A DNA stretch of 64,000 nt from an uncultured Alsobacter sp. (GTDB taxonomy: Bacteria > Pseudomonadota > Alphaproteobacteria > Rhizobiales > Beijerinckiaceae), in contig NZ_CAMFHB010000028.1 in assembly GCF_945952055.1 (NCBI RefSeq), positions 1 to 64,000 on the forward strand, read 5' to 3'. Within the stretch, counting starts at the first letter, position 1, and every line of letters begins with the position of its first letter. This document shows positions 48,127 through 56,585 of the stretch, piece by piece. The notes below the pieces were generated by a model, which saw only the letters and a program-made list of their open reading frames with translations, was not told where the DNA came from and made no database searches. Both the position numbers and the translations under genes were made by a program.

Positions 48127-51100
48127 TCAAAGCTCGTGCACCCGCACGTCCGGGCATACCGCCCTGGCGATGTCCACCAGATGCCTGTGGTGGGTGAAGT
48201 AGATCACCTGGCCCTTTTCGGCCATGCCGGCGAACAGGCGGAAGGTTTCCTCGGCGCGGAAGTCGTCGAAGGTCTCCATGATGTCGTCGGCGATGAAGGG
48301 CACGGGCGTGCGAGCCCGGGCGAACTCGTGGTAGCCGGCCACGCGCAGCGCGAGGTAGAGCTGGAAGCGGGTTCCCTTGGAGAGCGCGGGCGCCTGCTTC
48401 GATCGACCCTCCGCATCCACGGCGATGAGCACCTCCTCGCTGCCGTCGGGTTGCGTGGTCAGGCCGCGATAGGCGTTGCGGCTGATCATGGCGAAGGCCT
48501 CGGAGGCCTTGTCGAGCATCGAGCCGCGGTGGCGCTCGCGGTAGATGGCGAGGGCACGCCGCGCCGCGGCGGTCCCGAGGCTCAGGCGCAGCCAGCGCTC
48601 GGCGCCGTCGCGGATGGCCGCCAGCACGGACTGGCGGGCCTCCTCGAGCCGCGCGGCGCTCTCGTCGGCACCGACCTCCTTCACGGCGGCCTCCGCCGAG
48701 CGGTAGCGAACGGCCAGATCCTCGCAGGTCCCGTTGCGCACCGCGAGGTCGGCGGACCTGGTCGAGACGGCGAGCTCAAGCGCGGTGGGGTCGAGCCCGC
48801 CGAGCAGCAGGTCGGCCTCCTCCATGGTCATCGCGCCCAACCCGGCGAGCAGGCTGCCCTGCCGCGTGGCGAGGTCGCGCGCCTCGCGGGCCACCGACTG
48901 GGCTTCGCCGATCGCGGCCGCGGCGGCGGCGAGCGTCTCGACGCCGAAATGCTCCAGCACGGGCCCCACGGCCTCGGCATGGCGGCGCAGGCGCAGTTCG
49001 AGCGCCTCGCGCTTCTGCCGGAGGCGGTCGAACTCCTCCTGCTTCGCCTTGCGCCGGCTCGCCCCCTCGACGGCGACACCGATGCGCTGGTCGAGCGCGT
49101 CAAAGGCTGCGACGGGATCCTGCGGCTCCCCGGCGTCTCCAGCGTCGGCCAAGAGCGCCGCCACCTGGGCGCGGAAGATGCGCTGGTCTTCTTCCATCGC
49201 CGCGATGCGATGGGCGAGGCCATCGCGGTCGCGCACCGCCTCGTCGAGCTTCGCCAGGGCGGTGAGAAGGTCACCCGTGGCCGACGGCTCCACGGCCCTG
49301 CCGGCCACACCGAACCAGCACGTCGCGCACACCTGCGCCCAGCCGCCGCGCCAGTCCGTCTCGGCCTTGGTCGCCTGCTCGAGCGCCTTTGCGCGCCGCT
49401 CCACCTGCGCGGCCTGGGCGTCGTAACGCCCCTGCGCGTCGAGCGCCTGCGATCGCGCCTCAAGCCTGGCCTTGGCCATGCGCTGCAGGGTCGCGAGCGA
49501 CAGGTCGCCGTCGATCCGGATGCCGCACAGGGAAAGCGCCTGGGCGAGGTCCGTCCGCAGAGCCGCGGCCTCGGCCGCGGCGCGCGCCGCCTCTGCCTCG
49601 TGACGGCGCATCGTGTCCCAGGCTTCCAAGCCACGCCGACGCGCGTCGGCAAAACCGGCCAGTGCGTCCACCCCGAGATCGTCCGGCAGGCCGAGCCCCG
49701 CCAGGCAGGCCGCGAGCGCGCCCCGGCTCTTGCGAGCTTCGTCTTCGGCGCGGGCGAGTGCGGCCTCGGCTGCCCTGAGGTCCGCGGCCTTCTGCGCCTC
49801 GTCGGCCACCAGCTGGCGCAAACCGCCGATGCGGTCGGCATGGGCGACGCGGTTGTCGCGCGCCAGGTCGTCACGGCGCAGCAGGTCTTCGAAGACCGCC
49901 GCGGTGGTCCCGTCGAGCGCCGCGCGATGGGCGGCCCAGGCGCGTTCGCGCTCCGTCCGCAGGGCCCCGATCTCCGCATCGGTCAGGAGACCGTCGGCGC
50001 GCCCGGTCGCCTCGATACGCGCGATCAGGGCGTCCCGCTCGGCCGTGAGCCGCCGAACGGTCTTGCGCGCATCCAGCACGCCCCGCTCCGCCTCGCCGGC
50101 CTCCCGGCGCAGCGCGTCGATCCGGGACGCGTCGGGCATCGCCAGGGCGGCCAGGGCCGGCCAGTCCCCGCGCCAGGGCGCGGTGGCGGCGAGCAGGGTG
50201 GGCAGGCGCTGTGCCGCCTCGTCGCGGGCGCCCGCGGCCAGCCGGAGGCGCGTCTCGTGATCGCTGGCCTCGACGCTCTCGAGGCTGGCCTCCAGGACCG
50301 TCCAGGCCTCCGGGGGCGCGGTGGGCTCGTCCTGCGCGGCCGTCTTGCCGGCGGCGAGTGCGGCGAGGCGGTCCCGCTCCTCGGCGTGCTCACGCTCGGC
50401 TTCCTCGCGGCGCGCCAGGATGCCGGAATGGCTTTCCACCAGCCGTCGCAGGGTCCCGACGGTGACGCCGTCGAGCCGCAGTTCGGCGGGATCGCGACCC
50501 TGGCAACCCAGGCTCGCCAGCAGATCGGTCACCGTGGCCGAGGCGCCCTGCAGGGCCTGCCGGCGGCCCGGCAGGTCGTCCACCGCCGTCACGAAGCGCC
50601 CGCGCCAGATCTTGGCGTCCGCGACCCGTGAGGAAAGCGCGATGAGCCCGACGTCTTCGTCGAGGCGGTCCAGGTCTTCGGCCAGCCCGGCGATGGCGGT
50701 GTCGAGCGCCGCCTTCTCCGCGGCGAGCGCGGGCTCGTCCTTCTGCAAGCCCGGCAACAGGGCGGTCCAGGCCTCCGGGAAGGCCATGGCCCGGGGGCGG
50801 GCATCGAGTTCGGCCTGCTTGCGGCGGCAGGCGAGCCACTGCGGCAGCGCCGCGAGCAGCTTCTGGTCCTTGAGCAGTTCGCCCTGCACGGCGTCGCGCA
50901 GGCGCTGCGCCTCCTCGTAGGCCTCGCGCGCCTTGTCACGCTCCTTCACCAACCCGGCATAGCGGGCCGCCGCCATGTCGATGGCGTCCCGTTCCTGGCG
51001 CAGGCGCTGCAGCTCGGCCTTGAGCTGCGCGAGTTCGGTGTTGCGGCCGTTCGCCCGGTAGAACAGCTCGGCCCTCTCGCCGACGGCCTCGAGCTGGGCG

Positions 51101-51582
51101 CTCATGTCGGCCAGGCCGGCGCTCGCCGAAAACAGCAGCTGCCCGAGTTCGCCCTTGCTGGCGAGAATGGCGTTGCCGCCCTTCTCCAGCGTGTCGTCGT
51201 CGAGCGAGAACATGGTGCAGTAGGCGGTCCGGTCGATGCCGCCCAGGGGCCCGAGCACGGCGGCCTCCGGCAGCGGCGCGTCGTGCTCGTCGCGCAGGCT
51301 GCCGCTGTTCTTCTTCACGCGGCGCAGTTCGCGCACGCCGCCATCCATCTCCACCGCCGCGCCGACCAGCATCGTCGGATAGTCGTGGAGGAAGTTGAAC
51401 GCGCTGCGCGTCTCGATGCCGTAGAGCAGGTCGAGCCAGGCCGAGATGGTCGTCGACTTGCCGGCCTCGTTGGGGCCGTAGACGAGATGGAGGTCCGGAC
51501 CCCTCTCCGGCCTGCGGCCGAAGTCGAGGCTGCGGTCGGTAAACTTGCCGTAGCGGACGAGGTCGAGCCGACGCAGCCTCAT
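48127..51582 (-). CDS. YhaN-type AAA ATPase (Rad50/SbcC-like)
   Basis: 1151 aa. An N-terminal P-loop half (LVYGPNEAGKSTT, Walker A at residues 36-44) is followed by about 900 residues of coiled coil rich in Glu/Ala/Arg/Leu, and a C-terminal half with an ABC-like signature LSKGTRFQLYLALRVAGYHE and Walker B PFIADDIMETFDDF. This is the SMC/Rad50 layout; pfam13514 (AAA_27) members are called YhaN. No CxxC zinc hook is evident in the middle of the coil. Its start overlaps the stop of the partner nuclease gene (ATGA). Confidence 0.93.
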   Translation of the reverse strand: MRLRRLDLVRYGKFTDRSLDFGRRPERGPDLHLVYGPNEAGKSTTISAWLDLLYGIETRSAFNFLHDYPTMLVGAAVEMDGGVRELRRVKKNSGSLRDEHDAPLPEAAVLGPLGGIDRTAYCTMFSLDDDTLEKGGNAILASKGELGQLLFSASAGLADMSAQLEAVGERAELFYRANGRNTELAQLKAELQRLRQERDAIDMAAARYAGLVKERDKAREAYEEAQRLRDAVQGELLKDQKLLAALPQWLACRRKQAELDARPRAMAFPEAWTALLPGLQKDEPALAAEKAALDTAIAGLAEDLDRLDEDVGLIALSSRVADAKIWRGRFVTAVDDLPGRRQALQGASATVTDLLASLGCQGRDPAELRLDGVTVGTLRRLVESHSGILARREEAEREHAEERDRLAALAAGKTAAQDEPTAPPEAWTVLEASLESVEASDHETRLRLAAGARDEAAQRLPTLLAATAPWRGDWPALAALAMPDASRIDALRREAGEAERGVLDARKTVRRLTAERDALIARIEATGRADGLLTDAEIGALRTERERAWAAHRAALDGTTAAVFEDLLRRDDLARDNRVAHADRIGGLRQLVADEAQKAADLRAAEAALARAEDEARKSRGALAACLAGLGLPDDLGVDALAGFADARRRGLEAWDTMRRHEAEAARAAAEAAALRTDLAQALSLCGIRIDGDLSLATLQRMAKARLEARSQALDAQGRYDAQAAQVERRAKALEQATKAETDWRGGWAQVCATCWFGVAGRAVEPSATGDLLTALAKLDEAVRDRDGLAHRIAAMEEDQRIFRAQVAALLADAGDAGEPQDPVAAFDALDQRIGVAVEGASRRKAKQEEFDRLRQKREALELRLRRHAEAVGPVLEHFGVETLAAAAAAIGEAQSVAREARDLATRQGSLLAGLGAMTMEEADLLLGGLDPTALELAVSTRSADLAVRNGTCEDLAVRYRSAEAAVKEVGADESAARLEEARQSVLAAIRDGAERWLRLSLGTAAARRALAIYRERHRGSMLDKASEAFAMISRNAYRGLTTQPDGSEEVLIAVDAEGRSKQAPALSKGTRFQLYLALRVAGYHEFARARTPVPFIADDIMETFDDFRAEETFRLFAGMAEKGQVIYFTHHRHLVDIARAVCPDVRVHEL

Positions 51583-52856
51583 GGCGTCGCCTCCGGCGCG
51601 GGATGGCCCTGGAGGGCGGCGACGACGTCCTCCACGCCCTCGGCCGCGAGCCTCGCCACGACCTTCGCCTGCTCCTCGGCGGTATCGCCGAAGGCGGAGC
51701 GGCACTCGGGCGGGAGCTGCGCCATCAGCTGGGCCATCGTGACCCGCGCCTCCTCGGCGAAGCCCTCGGACGGCAGGATCCGGTCGTTCAGGAGCGCATG
51801 CAGCTCCCCGACGGGCGTGCCCTCGCCGGCGACCGCCTGCGGCGGGGTGCACAGAAGATCGAGGCTCTCGATCCAGAGCCGGCCAAGCTGGGCGCCCTGG
51901 CGCTGCATCTCGGTCTTGAGAAGGTCGGCGTCCCGCCGGATCCGCCAGGCGAGCGGCGTCGCCCCGTTCAGCGTGACGCGCACGACGGCATGGTCGGCGC
52001 GCACGCGCCCCCGCAGCGCGGCGAGCGCCTCCTGGGCGGCCCGAACCACGTCCTGCCAGTCCGACGCCCCGCCGGCATCGACGGTCAGGCGCTCGAACTG
52101 CGCCACCGCCGTGCCCCTCTCCTCGATCGCGATCGTGCCGTCCTCGCCGATCTCGACGAGCGAGACCGTCTTGGGGCCGGCCTCGTTGATGTCACGCCCC
52201 TGGGGCATGCCCGGCATCACGATGGCGGCGGCGCCCCTGTGCTCGGCGCGCCGGTGGATGTGGCCGAGCGCCCAGTAGGCGTAGCCATGGGCGTCCAGAT
52301 CGGCGACCGCACAGGGGGCGTAGGGGTCGTGCCCCGGGGCGCCGCCGAGGCTGGTGTGCATCAGCCCGATGTTGATGGCCCCCGGCACGGGTGCCTTGTA
52401 GCGCGGCAGCAGGCTCTCGGGAGCCTGCGCGTCGGTGAAGCTGAGCCCGTGGACGGCGACGGGCACGTCGCCCTCGCCACGGGCCAACGTGACCGTCCGC
52501 GGGCGTCCGTCGAAGACCGTCACGCTCTCGGGCAGCACCAGCTCGCGCGTGATCCGGGACAGGTTGTCGTGGTTGCCGCGGATCACGAAGGTCCGGATCC
52601 CGGCCGCGTCGAGCCTGGCGATCTGCTCGGCCAGGAACAGCGCGGTCTTCATGGACGTCTGGTCGCCGTCGTAGAGATCGCCGGCGACGAGCAGGGCATC
52701 GACGTGCTCGGCCAGGCACAGGTCCACGATGCGCACCAGGGCCTGGCGGGTCGCGGTGCCGACGACCGCCGCGAGGTCGGGGTCGCGCAAGGCGAGCGAC
52801 TTCAGGGGCGAGTCGAGATGGAGGTCGGCCGTGTGGACGAAGCGGAAGGATGCCAT
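51579..52856 (-). CDS. YhaO-type metallophosphoesterase/exonuclease (Mre11/SbcD-like)
   Basis: 425 aa. The two-metal phosphoesterase motifs are in order: FVHTADLHLDSPLKSL (DxH), LLVAGDLYDGDQTS (GD), FVIRGNHDNLSR (GNHD), GLMHTSLGG and YWALGHIHRRAEH (GHxH). The C-terminal ~150 residues form the partner-docking part. The start at 52856 is the ATG next to the conserved N-terminus. With the coupled YhaN ATPase it forms a DNA-end-processing pair similar to, but distinct from, SbcCD. Confidence 0.94.
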   Translation of the reverse strand: MASFRFVHTADLHLDSPLKSLALRDPDLAAVVGTATRQALVRIVDLCLAEHVDALLVAGDLYDGDQTSMKTALFLAEQIARLDAAGIRTFVIRGNHDNLSRITRELVLPESVTVFDGRPRTVTLARGEGDVPVAVHGLSFTDAQAPESLLPRYKAPVPGAINIGLMHTSLGGAPGHDPYAPCAVADLDAHGYAYWALGHIHRRAEHRGAAAIVMPGMPQGRDINEAGPKTVSLVEIGEDGTIAIEERGTAVAQFERLTVDAGGASDWQDVVRAAQEALAALRGRVRADHAVVRVTLNGATPLAWRIRRDADLLKTEMQRQGAQLGRLWIESLDLLCTPPQAVAGEGTPVGELHALLNDRILPSEGFAEEARVTMAQLMAQLPPECRSAFGDTAEEQAKVVARLAAEGVEDVVAALQGHPAPEATP

Positions 52857-53036
52857 GGACGCTGAATCACTCTCTGCGGCGCAGGGGTCAACAGGGCGCC
52901 CCGCACGGCCCATGGCACACTGCCCCGGGCGGGCGTCAAAATCTGACACGGGTGGGACGAGGATCCGTGAGAGACCGCGACGGCCGCCTTCGCTTGCGCC
53001 ATGATCCCCCGTCACGACTCAACGACCTGGTGGACA

Positions 53037-53696
53037 ATGGCTCTCAAGATCTACGGCGTCCTACGCTCCCGCGCGACCCGCAACGTCTGGCTCGCGAAGG
53101 AACTCGGCATCGACTTCACGGTGGTTCCGGTCATCCAGGGCTACCGCCTTCCCGACGCGAAGGCGGCCGGCGCTCCGCTGAACACGGAATCGCCGGCGTT
53201 CCGTGCCATCAACCCGAACGGCCAGGTGCCCTGCATCGAGGACGACGGCTTCGTGCTCTGCGAATCCCTGGCCATCAACCTGTACCTCGCCAAGAAGCAT
53301 GGCGGCCCGCTGGCGCCCAAGGACGCCCGCGAGGAAGCGCTCATGATGCAGTGGGCCCTGTGGGCGGCGACCGATTGCGAGCCCCGGACGCTCGCCATCC
53401 AGTACGCGCGCGGGGGCAAGCCCGAGCAGCGCGACGAAGCGGCCGTGAAAACGGCGATCGACGGCCTGGCGCGCCCGGCCGCCGGCCTGGACAGCGCCCT
53501 GCAGAAGGGTGGCGGTTGGCTGGTGGGCAACCGCTTCACGGTCGCCGACATCAACGCCGCCGAGGTCTGGCGCTACGCACAGGCCGCTCCGGAACTCATC
53601 GACGCCCACCCGCCCATCAAGGCGTGGCTCGCCGCCTGCCAGGGCAGGCCCGCCTTCAAGCAGATGATGGAAGAGCGCGCTGCCGAGCCGATGTGA
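53037..53696 (+). CDS. Glutathione S-transferase family protein
   Basis: 219 aa. Thioredoxin-like N-terminal half: LKIYGVLRSRATRNVWLAKE, then NPNGQVPCIEDDGFVLCESL with the ES glutathione-binding pair; all-helical C-terminal half with VGNRFTVADINAAEVWRYAQ (N-capping box). The ATG at 53037 is used; an upstream in-frame ATG at 53001 would add 12 residues before a normal GST start. Physiological substrate unknown. A strong hairpin follows the stop. Confidence 0.93.
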   Translation: MALKIYGVLRSRATRNVWLAKELGIDFTVVPVIQGYRLPDAKAAGAPLNTESPAFRAINPNGQVPCIEDDGFVLCESLAINLYLAKKHGGPLAPKDAREEALMMQWALWAATDCEPRTLAIQYARGGKPEQRDEAAVKTAIDGLARPAAGLDSALQKGGGWLVGNRFTVADINAAEVWRYAQAAPELIDAHPPIKAWLAACQGRPAFKQMMEERAAEPM

Positions 53697-53715
53697 GGCT
53701 TCTTCTTGCGGAAAT

Positions 53716-53743
53716 GGGGCCCCGTTCGTTTTGACGGGGCCCC
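53716..53743 (+). terminator. Hairpin terminator after the GST gene
   Basis: GGGGCCCCGT-TCGTTTTG-ACGGGGCCCC is a perfect 10-bp GC-rich stem 20 bases after the GST stop. A T-run does not follow, so termination may need assistance, but nothing else explains the structure. Confidence 0.7.
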
Positions 53744-54033
53744 GCCGAGATCGCCAATAGCCGCTTCCTTTACCATCCGGCGCGGTGTCTTTCTCCGCGC
53801 GTTTGTCGAACGTCTCTCATTTGACGTCGGCCGACGTGGTCAGGATGCAGCCCCGGCGCGGCTTCGACCAACGGGAAACCCTTCAAGAATTCTTGATTCC
53901 TCGCTTTTTCAGGCGGTTCAGTGGAACTGCCACGCTTCGAGTCACATTCCTTCATTCGATTGCCTGATCTCGCGTCGAACGCTGACGAGACCGTCCGGTT
54001 ATCGAATTTCGGATCTCAGGAGGGTCGCAGCGG
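53744..54033 (+). promoter_or_regulatory. Promoter region of the transglutaminase-like gene
   Basis: About 290 non-coding bases. TCAAGAATTCTTGA (53883-53896) is a perfect 14-bp palindrome. GGAAC at 53923 followed 17 bases later by CATTCC loosely resembles the general-stress (EcfG) promoter GGAAC-N17-CGTT, but the second box is off consensus. GGAGGG lies nine bases before the ATG at 54034. Confidence 0.5.
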
Positions 54034-54840
54034 ATGAAGATCAGGGTTGGCTACAGGATCGACTACGAGTGCACGCAGCGCACGCCTATGTTGCTGATGC
54101 TGCGGGTCCACCCGTCGCGGGAGAACGACCTGCATGGGCCGGACGACATCCGGTCCACCCCGGCCCTGCCGGTGCAGACCTACATCGACGGGTTCGGCAA
54201 CCTGTGCAGCCGGCTGGTGTCGCCGGCCGGCCTCCTCAGTCTGACGACCGATGCGATCATCGAGAGCTCCCCCGTGCAGGATCTCACGATGCCCGACGCC
54301 CAGCAGATCGATGCGGGGCTCCTGCCGTCCGAGAACCTGGTGTTCCTGCTGGGCAGCCGCTACTGCGAAACCGACAAGCTGTCGGACATCGCGTGGTCAC
54401 TCTTCGGCAAGACGCCCCTGGGCTGGCAGCGGGTCCAGGCCATCTGCGACTTCGTCCATGCCCACATCCGCTTCGACTACATGGCGGCACGCGCCACCAA
54501 GTCCGCCTTCGACGTCTTCCACGAGCGTGAGGGCGTCTGCCGCGACTTCGCTCACCTCGCCGTCGCCCTGTGCCGCTGCATGAACATCCCCGCGCGCTAT
54601 TGCACGGGCTATCTCGGCGACATCGGCGTCCCCAAGGACGACTCGCCAATGGACTTCAGTGCCTGGTTCGAAGCCTATCTGGACCATCGCTGGTACACGT
54701 TCGACGCCCGGCACAATCGCCCCCGCATCGGCCGCGTGCTGATGGCGCGTGGACGGGATGCTGCGGACGTCCCGCTGTCGAACAGCTTCGGCGTCGTCAC
54801 GCTGCGCCGCTTCGAGGTGTGGTCCGACGAAGTGGCCTGA
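54034..54840 (+). CDS. Transglutaminase-like protein
   Basis: 268 aa. The papain-like core begins near residue 135 (QAICDFVHAHIRFDY) and Cys169 in EGVCRDFAHLAVALCRCMN is the nucleophile. The strand that normally carries the catalytic His (HAWxEVYL) reads FSAWFEAYLDHRWYTFDARH, with Ser209 at the His position; DARHN retains the Asp. The N-terminal beta-sandwich (IRVGYRIDYECTQRTPMLLM) is the usual one for this family. Activity is uncertain because of the His replacement, though a nearby His might substitute. Relatives are often stress-induced. Confidence 0.88.
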   Translation: MKIRVGYRIDYECTQRTPMLLMLRVHPSRENDLHGPDDIRSTPALPVQTYIDGFGNLCSRLVSPAGLLSLTTDAIIESSPVQDLTMPDAQQIDAGLLPSENLVFLLGSRYCETDKLSDIAWSLFGKTPLGWQRVQAICDFVHAHIRFDYMAARATKSAFDVFHEREGVCRDFAHLAVALCRCMNIPARYCTGYLGDIGVPKDDSPMDFSAWFEAYLDHRWYTFDARHNRPRIGRVLMARGRDAADVPLSNSFGVVTLRRFEVWSDEVA

Positions 54841-54968
54841 CACCGCTTCGGCCGTCTCCGGGAACCGCTCCGCCAAAGGCCCGGCGGTCGCGCCCAACTC
54901 AAGCTTCCGGCAACCTTTCGCAGCACGCTGCGTTGGTGCGGCATGATCCTCATCAAGGAGAACGGACC

Positions 54969-55334
54969 ATGCCAGCCAACGGCACGATGAAGGTCGCCTC
55001 GGCGGCCGTAATTCTCGCCGGCGCGCTCGTCACCGCGCCCGCTCCCGTCTACGCCAAGCCCGGCTACTATTCGGGCCGGCACTACGCGGCGGGGCCGCGC
55101 TACCGGCACCGGGGCAACCGCGGTGCCGCCGCGGCGGCGGGCATCATCGGCGGACTGGCGCTCGGCGCCCTGGCCGCCGGTGCGGCGCGCAGCGAGCCCC
55201 GCTACTACGAGACCTATCCGGCCTATGGCGGCTACGGCGCCTACGGTGGATACGGCGGCTGCTACGTGACCAGGCAGCGCGTGTATGACGGGTGGGGTTA
55301 CCCGCGCTGGCGTCGCGTGCAGGTTTGTAACTGA
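54969..55334 (+). CDS. Secreted Gly/Tyr-rich small protein
   Basis: 121 aa. AAGGAG precedes the ATG. A signal peptide (VASAAVILAGALVTAPAPVY-A) is followed by a basic Tyr/His stretch, a glycine-zipper-like hydrophobic run (AAAAGIIGGLALGALAAGAA) and repeats of YGGYGAYGGYGG. It ends with a Cys-bracketed motif CYVTRQRVYDGWGYPRWRRV-QVC. Small exported proteins like this are common in Hyphomicrobiales; function unknown, possibly outer-membrane or envelope-associated. Confidence 0.8.
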   Translation: MPANGTMKVASAAVILAGALVTAPAPVYAKPGYYSGRHYAAGPRYRHRGNRGAAAAAGIIGGLALGALAAGAARSEPRYYETYPAYGGYGAYGGYGGCYVTRQRVYDGWGYPRWRRVQVCN

Positions 55335-55383
55335 TCGACACAGGCCGGCGGGCTTCGGCCCGCCGGTCCCGGGGGCGCACGGC

Positions 55384-56478
55384 ATGAAGCTTTTCAAGTG
55401 TCAGAGTTGTGGCCAGGTCCTCTATTTCGAGAACCGGGCCTGTGGGCGTTGCGGCCACCGTCTCGGCTATCTCTGGGACAGCGAGACGCTCTCCGCGCTC
55501 GAACCGTCCGAACCCGCGCCCGAAGGCGCGCCCTCGACCGGTGAGACCTGGTCGGCTCTGGCGGCTCCGGATCGCAGGTTCCGCTTCTGCGCCAACGCGG
55601 GTTACGACACCTGCAACTGGCTGGTCGACGACGGTTCGCCCGACGCGTTCTGCCGGGCCTGCGTCCACAACTCCGTCATCCCCGACACGAGCCTTCCCCA
55701 GCACCTGGAGGCGTGGCGGATCATCGAAATCGCCAAGCACCGGCTCGTCTACACGCTGCTGCAGTTGCGACTTCCCCTGCAGACGCGACGGGAGGACCCC
55801 GAGCACGGGCTCACCTTCGAATTTCTCGCCGACCCGCCGGATGCTCCCGGACCGACGGTGATGACCGGGCACGACAACGGGCTGATCACCATCGCGCTCG
55901 CGGAGGCCGACGACGCCGAACGTGAACGCCGGCGGACGCAGATGGGCGAACCCTACCGGACGCTGCTCGGCCACTTCCGGCACGAGGTGGGCCATCACTA
56001 CTGGGATCTGCTGGTGCGCGACGGCGGTCGCCTCGACGAGTTCCGCGCCCTGTTCGGCGACGAGCGCGAGGACTACGGCCAGGCCCTGCAACGCCACTAT
56101 GCCCAGGGAGCCCCGCCCGACTGGGGCTCGCGCTACATCTCCGCTTACGCCAGCAGCCATCCCTGGGAAGACTTCGCGGAGACCTTCGCGAACTACCTGC
56201 ACATCGTGGACACGCTGGAGATGGCACGGGCATTCGGACTGTCGGTGAACCCGAAGGTCGACGACACGGGGGTCGTCACCGCCAATCTCGACGTGCGGCC
56301 GGAGTTCACCCGCGACTTCAGCCGGGTGCTCGAGGACTGGCTGCCCCTGACCTTCGCGCTCAACAGCCTGAGCCGCTGCCTGGGACAGTCCGACCTCTAC
56401 CCGTTCATCCTGTCGCCGCCGATGACGGAGAAGCTCGACTTCGTCCACCGCCTGGTCCGCAACGCCAAACGGGCCTGA
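55384..56478 (+). CDS. Zinc-dependent peptidase-like protein with N-terminal zinc ribbon
   Basis: 364 aa. Residues 6-24 hold a zinc ribbon ([19 protein letters not shown]), and a second Cys set follows ([20 protein letters not shown]). HEVGHHYWD at residue 200 is an HExxH metalloprotease motif; a likely third ligand lies in [16 protein letters not shown]. It matches the conserved family with Zn-ribbon and zincin motif (COG4307, from memory), which often neighbours transglutaminase-like genes, as here. Substrate unknown. Confidence 0.85.
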   Translation: MKLFKCQSCGQVLYFENRACGRCGHRLGYLWDSETLSALEPSEPAPEGAPSTGETWSALAAPDRRFRFCANAGYDTCNWLVDDGSPDAFCRACVHNSVIPDTSLPQHLEAWRIIEIAKHRLVYTLLQLRLPLQTRREDPEHGLTFEFLADPPDAPGPTVMTGHDNGLITIALAEADDAERERRRTQMGEPYRTLLGHFRHEVGHHYWDLLVRDGGRLDEFRALFGDEREDYGQALQRHYAQGAPPDWGSRYISAYASSHPWEDFAETFANYLHIVDTLEMARAFGLSVNPKVDDTGVVTANLDVRPEFTRDFSRVLEDWLPLTFALNSLSRCLGQSDLYPFILSPPMTEKLDFVHRLVRNAKRA

Positions 56479-56585
56479 CCGCCGGGTGGCCTCCCGCCCG
56501 CGGGGGTCTGTCACCTGTCACGTTTTTTGCTTATGGCATTCCTGCCGGTTCGAACGCTCACCCGGGCCCCGCGCAGGAAACGATC

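Noticed and set aside
48136-50631. 831-codon plus-strand frame
   Set aside because: It mirrors the coiled-coil ATPase gene and has no family features.
53923-53950. EcfG-type general stress promoter (GGAAC-N17-CATTCC)
   Set aside because: The upstream box fits, but the downstream box is CATT instead of CGTT; kept only as a remark.
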